Shown: piece by piece, positions 6,471 to 9,728 of the stretch
Layout: the number at the start of each line of letters is the position of its first letter
How positions within the stretch are numbered: position 1 is the stretch's first letter
Assembly (NCBI GenBank): GCA_946222625.1
Contig: CAMILJ010000071.1
Coordinates: 1 to 9,728 of the forward strand
From: an uncultured Corynebacterium sp.
GTDB taxonomy: Bacteria; Actinomycetota; Actinomycetes; Mycobacteriales; Mycobacteriaceae
DNA: 9,728 bases
Reading direction: 5' to 3'
Made by a program: the position numbers and the translations under genes
Notes under the pieces: generated by a model
The model's database searches: none
What the model saw: only the letters and a program-made list of their open reading frames with translations
Told to the model about the DNA's origin: nothing

Positions 6471-7735
6471 TCACCGGCGATGACGTAGTCCTCCTTGTCC
6501 GCCAGCGGGAGGACGGTGCCATCTGACATGGCGCGGTCGGTGACGAGCCCGTCATCGTCGACAAGCGCGACCTCGTTGCCGCCCTCACGCAGCCGGCGCA
6601 GGCCTTCCTTAAGCATCCGCCGGCCCACCGTGTGCAGGCCGGACACCTGCGAGAAGTCCAGTGCTAGGCGCTTGCCGGAGAATTGGCGCTCCTCCAGCTC
6701 GTGGAGGATGGCTTCGGTGGCGGTGAAGTTGATGTGACCCTGCAGGCGGATAATCGCGGTCTCGTCATCCTCATCGACGCTGCGTACCGGGTGAACACCG
6801 AATCGGTTCTCCGTGGACATTAGGTGCAGGCCCATATCGGAGGAAAGCTCGCGGAAAATCGCGGTGCCGCGCACGCTATTGCCCTGTTCATCGAGGCGCG
6901 GCGAGAACGTCGCCACACCGATCTGCCCCGGCAGCGTACCAATGAGCCCGCCAGCCACACCCGACTTAGCGGGGATTCCCACTTCCGCCATCCAACGCCC
7001 CGCTCCGTCATACATGCCACACGAACTCATCACTGCCAAGGTCATGCGGCACACATCGGCGTCCAGAATCTTCTCCCCCGTCACCGGCTGGCGCCCGCCA
7101 TTGGCTAAGGTCGCGGTCATGACGGCGAGGTCCCGCACGTCGACCGACAGCGCGCACTGCGAGGTGTAGGACAGAACTGCGTCGTGGGCATCGTCCTGAA
7201 TGATGTCATAGGAGCGCAGCATGTGAGCGATGGAAAGGTTACGCTCAGCGTGCTCGAGCTCGGAGTCACACAGGCGCTTATCGACGTCCACCTCGCGCCC
7301 CGCCAGCCGCGAGACGAAGCTGCGAATTTTTTCCACGCGGTCCTCCACACTGGAGTCAACGCCGTTGATGAGCTGGTTGACCACCATGGCACCCGCGTTA
7401 ATCATCGGATTGACGGGGCGGTGGTCCTTTGCCAGGGAGAGCTCGTTAAAGGCTTGGCCGGAGGGCTCCAAGCCGACGACCTCGCAGACTTCGTCGAGCC
7501 CAAGTTCCTGTAGCGCCAGCGCATAGACGAAGGGTTTGGAGATTGACTGGATGGTAAAGCGGTTTTCAACATCGCCAGCGCTGTACAGGTGCCCCGTCAC
7601 GGAGCACAGGGCTACGCCGAGTTGGTCAGGGTTTGCCCCGGCCAACTCTGGGATATAGTCCGCTACCTCGCCGGAATCGTGGTCGTAAACGCGGTCGAGG
7701 ATTTTTTGTAGATAAAAAGGAATCGGTGATTTCAT
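6461..7735 (-). CDS. glsA: Glutaminase with C-terminal STAS domain
   Basis: 424 residues from the ATG at 7735 (MKSPIPFYLQKILD). A longer frame to 7840 exists, but its extra 35 residues run through the divergent pncA gene and lack family character. Residues about 1-310 are a serine-dependent beta-lactamase-like glutaminase (glutamine to glutamate plus ammonia): catalytic Ser64-x-x-Lys67 in QSISKPF, MINAGAM (111-117), Glu159 and Asn166 in the ELEHAERN segment, Tyr190, Tyr242 in SSCGMYDGAG, and IPAKSGVAGG (254-263). Residues about 325-424 form a STAS-like domain (IRLQGHINF, LALDFSQVSGLHTVGRRML, NEVALVDDDG). The place of the usual DS-G phospho-switch reads HTVG, so Thr369 stands where Ser is common. 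STAS domains often bind nucleotides or partner proteins; its effect here is unknown. Divergent from pncA. Confidence 0.94.
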   Translation of the reverse strand: MKSPIPFYLQKILDRVYDHDSGEVADYIPELAGANPDQLGVALCSVTGHLYSAGDVENRFTIQSISKPFVYALALQELGLDEVCEVVGLEPSGQAFNELSLAKDHRPVNPMINAGAMVVNQLINGVDSSVEDRVEKIRSFVSRLAGREVDVDKRLCDSELEHAERNLSIAHMLRSYDIIQDDAHDAVLSYTSQCALSVDVRDLAVMTATLANGGRQPVTGEKILDADVCRMTLAVMSSCGMYDGAGRWMAEVGIPAKSGVAGGLIGTLPGQIGVATFSPRLDEQGNSVRGTAIFRELSSDMGLHLMSTENRFGVHPVRSVDEDDETAIIRLQGHINFTATEAILHELEERQFSGKRLALDFSQVSGLHTVGRRMLKEGLRRLREGGNEVALVDDDGLVTDRAMSDGTVLPLADKEDYVIAGEEV

Positions 7736-7743
7736 CGGCACCC

Positions 7744-7755
7744 AGCCTATAGAAT
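7744..7755. promoter_or_regulatory. Back-to-back divergent -10 elements for glsA and pncA
   Basis: AGCCTATAGAAT contains two abutting -10 hexamers: TAGGCT on the minus strand (7744-7749) and TAGAAT on the plus strand (7750-7755). Each is exactly eight bases from its gene's ATG (7735 and 7764), and neither gene has a Shine-Dalgarno sequence. This geometry suggests leaderless transcripts from two promoters that cannot be occupied at once. Confidence 0.6.
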
Positions 7756-7763
7756 TACCGCGT

Positions 7764-8306
7764 ATGAAGCCTGCACTCATCATCGTTGACGTCCAACATG
7801 ACTTCTGCCCTGGCGGCGCACTTGCCACCGAAAAGGGCAACGAGGTGGCCGACCGTATCGGCGCCCTCCAACCCAGCTATGACACCGTCGTGGCTACCCA
7901 GGACTGGCATATCGATCCGGGCAGCCACTTCTCCGAATCGCCCGACTTCGTTGATTCCTGGCCCGTGCACTGCGTTGCTGATTCTTTTGGCGCCGCCATG
8001 CACGAATCCATCGGCGCCGCCCAAGCCTACTTCCGCAAAGGCGAATACACCGCTGCTTATTCCGGTTTCGAAGGCGCGGCCGATGGTGTGTCATTGGCGG
8101 ACTGGTTGCGCGAGCGCAACATCACCGCCGTGGACATCGTCGGCATCGCCACCGATCACTGCGTGCGGGCCACGGCGCTCGACGCAGTTAAGGAAGGCTT
8201 CGCCGTCCGCGTTCTGGCACGCTACTGTGCGCCTGTCGATGAGTCCCGTGGCGCCGCCGCACTTGCCGAACTCGCGGATGCGGGCGCAACTATCGTGAAG
8301 GACTAG
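7764..8306 (+). CDS. pncA: Nicotinamidase (pyrazinamidase-type)
   Basis: A 180-residue cysteine hydrolase of the isochorismatase-like superfamily that converts nicotinamide to nicotinate plus ammonia for the Preiss-Handler NAD salvage route. The catalytic triad is visible as Asp9 (IIVDVQHDF), Lys92 (YFRKGEYT) and Cys133 (GIATDHCVRATALDA). Metal-site residues equivalent to those of M. tuberculosis PncA are Asp47, His49 and His55 in DWHIDPGSHFS and His69 in SWPVHC. The substrate-pocket cis-peptide loop around GIATDHC is standard, so activation of pyrazinamide is expected but untested. The ATG at 7764 has no Shine-Dalgarno and is preceded by TATAGAAT, consistent with a leaderless message. Its TAG stop overlaps by four bases the 3' end of the convergent gene. 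Confidence 0.96.
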   Translation: MKPALIIVDVQHDFCPGGALATEKGNEVADRIGALQPSYDTVVATQDWHIDPGSHFSESPDFVDSWPVHCVADSFGAAMHESIGAAQAYFRKGEYTAAYSGFEGAADGVSLADWLRERNITAVDIVGIATDHCVRATALDAVKEGFAVRVLARYCAPVDESRGAAALAELADAGATIVKD

Positions 8307-8311
8307 TCCTT
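8298..8311. repeat. Perfect 14-bp palindrome spanning two convergent stop codons
   Basis: AAGGACTAGTCCTT is its own reverse complement and contains the TAG stops of pncA (8304-8306) and of the opposite gene (complement of 8303-8305). Both proteins therefore end in Lys-Asp-stop. With no room for a loop or T-run it is not an evident terminator. Confidence 0.85.
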
Positions 8312-8701
8312 ATTCTGCTGCTGGCGCTGCTCAAAGCGCTCGCGGCGTTCACGTTGCTCTTCCCTCTTGCGCAGGATGCGTTCGCGTTCAATGCGCTCGC
8401 GCATGCGCTGCGGATAGCCGGTCTCCTCGACGTCATAGACATCGCATCGAAGCAGCTTGGCTACCGCATCGATCCCTTTCGGCCCGCCGATACGGCGGCG
8501 GATGAAGGCACCGTTCTCATCAACCACGACCACAGACATCTCGTTGACCACGGTCTCCGGCTCAACGAAGGCCTCGATATACGCGCGTCCCTGTGCCCAG
8601 GTTTGAAGCTCGCGGGCGTCTTCTGCGCGGATCGTATCCCCCGGTGCGCGGGGTGGGCGCAGCTGGGACCTAGAGCTGTTGCGGCGGAAGGGGTTGAACA
8701 T
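8303..8701 (-). CDS. Small conserved hypothetical protein with charged helical tail
   Basis: 132 residues from the ATG at 8701. I do not recognise a characterised family, though a small gene sits next to the E2 gene in related corynebacteria as I recall. The N-terminus is basic (MFNPFRRNSSRSQLRPPR). Residues about 36-90 look like a compact alpha/beta unit (AYIEAFVEPETVVNEMSVVVV, DENGAFIRRRIGG, AVAKLLRCDVYDV). Residues 97-132 are almost entirely Arg, Glu and Gln and should form a long charged helix or coiled coil. There is no signal peptide or membrane segment, so it is probably cytoplasmic, and the basic surface allows nucleic-acid contact; both are inferences. No Shine-Dalgarno; TAGGCT lies eight bases upstream of the start. 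The gene is divergent from the E2 gene. Confidence 0.82.
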   Translation of the reverse strand: MFNPFRRNSSRSQLRPPRAPGDTIRAEDARELQTWAQGRAYIEAFVEPETVVNEMSVVVVDENGAFIRRRIGGPKGIDAVAKLLRCDVYDVEETGYPQRMRERIERERILRKREEQRERRERFEQRQQQNKD

Positions 8702-8709
8702 GGCTCTTT

Positions 8710-8715
8710 AGCCTA
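8710..8715 (-). promoter_or_regulatory. Candidate leaderless -10 for the small hypothetical gene
   Basis: TAGGCT on the minus strand, then eight bases (AAAGAGCC) to the ATG at 8701. The hexamer and spacing are identical to those before glsA. No -35 is evident. Confidence 0.5.
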
Positions 8716-8793
8716 CCGGAGGCATCCTTGAGCCCTTCGTGCGGAGGTTGCCCTAATTCACCCCACCCGTGCGCGCCTTTTATAAACACGCTG

Positions 8794-8799
8794 TAGAAT
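8794..8799 (+). promoter_or_regulatory. Candidate -10 for the E2 gene
   Basis: TAGAAT in the context GCTGTAGAATCG fits the corynebacterial -10 consensus and lies 49 bases before the ATG at 8849, leaving a normal leader. The Shine-Dalgarno GAGGAG (8832-8837) is 11 bases from the start, longer than ideal. No good -35 is seen at standard spacing. Confidence 0.45.
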
Positions 8800-8848
8800 C
8801 GAACACTAGCGTTTCAATAGTTCCAACTTTCGAGGAGTCTTAATACTT

Positions 8849-9728
8849 ATGGCACACTCTGTTGTGATGCCCGAACTGGGCGAATCCGTAACCGAAGGCA
8901 CGATTACCCAGTGGCTGAAGTCCGTCGGCGACACCGTTGAGGTCGACGAGCCTTTGCTCGAGGTCTCCACCGACAAGGTCGACACCGAAATCCCGTCCCC
9001 GGTCGCCGGCACCATCCTCGAAATCAAGGCAGAGGAAGATGACACCGTAGACGTGGGCGAGGTCATCGCCATCATCGGTGACGAGGGCGAGTCAGCACCG
9101 GCTGCTGAGGAGTCGGAGGATTCCTCCGAGAAGGCCGAGGAGACTCCGGACAAGCCTGCCGAAGACGCTGAGTCCGAGGCCTCTGCTGCTTCTGGTGATG
9201 CCACCGATGTGGAGATGCCGGAGCTTGGTGAGTCCGTCACCGAAGGCACCATCACCCAGTGGCTGAAGTCCGTCGGCGACACCGTCGAGGTCGACGAACC
9301 ACTCCTCGAGGTCTCCACCGACAAGGTCGACACCGAAATCCCGTCCCCGGTCGCCGGCACCCTCGTTGAAATCCTCGCCGAAGAAGACGACACCGTCGAC
9401 GTCGGCGCCGTCATCGCCCGCATCGGCGACGGCTCCGCCGCAGCCTCCGAGAAGCCTGCCGCCAAGGAAGAAAAGGCAGAGACGAAGGAAGAAGAAAAGA
9501 AGGAAGAGCCCAAGGCAGAAGCCAAGACTGAGGAGAAGTCCGAGGACAAGCCGGCCGCATCTGGCGATGCTACCGACGTGGAAATGCCGGAGCTCGGTGA
9601 GTCCGTCACCGAGGGCACCATCACCCAGTGGCTGAAGTCCGTCGGCGACACCGTCGAGGTCGACGAACCACTCCTCGAGGTCTCCACCGACAAGGTCGAC
9701 ACCGAAATCCCGTCCCCGGTCGCCGGCA
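8849..9728 (+). CDS. sucB: Dihydrolipoamide acyltransferase (E2) with at least three lipoyl domains, 3' end missing
   Basis: The frame is open from the ATG at 8849 to the window end, 293 complete codons. It encodes lipoyl domains around residues 1-78, 119-194 and 242 onward, each with the lipoylation motif STDKVDTEIP (Lys43, Lys159, Lys282) and the MPELGESVTEGTITQWLKSV opening. Between them are flexible linkers: an acidic Ser/Glu/Ala one (79-118) and a Lys/Glu/Ala one (195-241). The peripheral-subunit-binding and catalytic domains must lie beyond the window. The E2 core carries acyl groups from E1 to CoA, with Lpd reoxidising the lipoate. Although homologues are often annotated sucB, in corynebacteria OdhA carries its own succinyltransferase domain and this protein is thought to serve pyruvate dehydrogenase (AceF) within a mixed PDH/ODH complex. 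lipB and lipA commonly follow; not visible here. Confidence 0.95.
   Translation, partial: MAHSVVMPELGESVTEGTITQWLKSVGDTVEVDEPLLEVSTDKVDTEIPSPVAGTILEIKAEEDDTVDVGEVIAIIGDEGESAPAAEESEDSSEKAEETPDKPAEDAESEASAASGDATDVEMPELGESVTEGTITQWLKSVGDTVEVDEPLLEVSTDKVDTEIPSPVAGTLVEILAEEDDTVDVGAVIARIGDGSAAASEKPAAKEEKAETKEEEKKEEPKAEAKTEEKSEDKPAASGDATDVEMPELGESVTEGTITQWLKSVGDTVEVDEPLLEVSTDKVDTEIPSPVAG
8867..9728 (+). repeat. Three near-identical lipoyl-domain coding repeats
   Basis: Copies begin at the MPELGES codons at 8867, 9215 and 9584. Copies two and three (9232-9359 against 9601-9728, offset 369 bases) differ by a single silent base (GAA/GAG) across the 128 bases visible. Copies one and two share an uninterrupted identical stretch of more than 50 bases around the lipoyl-lysine codons (offset 348), with silent differences elsewhere. 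The linkers between copies differ in length and composition. Confidence 0.93.

Noticed and set aside
7736..7840. N-terminal extension of glsA by 35 residues
   Set aside because: It would overlap the start of pncA and the shared promoter, and has no glutaminase-like sequence; the ATG at 7735 matches the family start.
8806..9702. Long minus-strand open frame of 298 codons opposite the E2 gene
   Set aside because: It is a Ser/Thr-rich translation that repeats exactly where the lipoyl repeats lie; it is the antisense shadow of a clear E2 gene.

Overview
This window is a stretch of high-GC actinobacterial core chromosome, very probably from Corynebacterium. The gene order is asnB(ltsA) - erpA-like - two-TM membrane protein - cobT-like - ilvE - pepA - small hypothetical - E2 acyltransferase. 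From memory this is the same backbone as the asnB/Rv2203/Rv2204c/cobT/ilvE/pepB/dlaT region of Mycobacterium tuberculosis and the ltsA-to-sucB region of C. glutamicum. The species cannot be named from the window alone. I see no tRNA, rRNA, CRISPR array, insertion sequence or phage gene.

Layout, left to right. Bases 1-1376 are the 3' three quarters of asnB/ltsA, a glutamine-dependent amidotransferase, cut by the window start. Next come tandem hairpins and a strong terminator shared with the convergent erpA-like Fe-S carrier gene (1511-1855, minus). Divergent from it is a two-gene plus-strand unit: a DUF3043-type membrane protein (2023-2715) and a shortened, motif-poor CobT-like protein (2728-3645). 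This unit converges on ilvE (3658-4758, minus). Divergent from ilvE is pepA (4913-6412), ending at a hairpin that also contains the stop codon of the convergent gene glsA (6461-7735, minus; glutaminase fused to a STAS domain). glsA is divergent from pncA (7764-8306, nicotinamidase). pncA converges on a small conserved hypothetical gene (8303-8701, minus). The last gene, from 8849, is the E2 subunit of the pyruvate/2-oxoglutarate dehydrogenase system, with three near-identical lipoyl domains; it runs off the window.

How the genes fit together. Most are housekeeping: cell-wall amidation (asnB/ltsA), Fe-S delivery (erpA), branched-chain amino acid transamination (ilvE), peptide turnover (pepA), glutamine and nicotinamide deamidation (glsA, pncA) and central carbon flux (E2). 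glsA and pncA look like an insertion into the otherwise conserved pepA-to-E2 interval. Several starts lack a Shine-Dalgarno sequence and have a TANNNT hexamer 7-8 bases upstream, as expected for leaderless transcripts, which are common in corynebacteria. I did not find a convincing new multi-gene system. The points most worth a second look are the CobT-like protein without its family's key residues, the symmetric back-to-back glsA/pncA promoter, and the DNA-level homogeneity of the lipoyl repeats.
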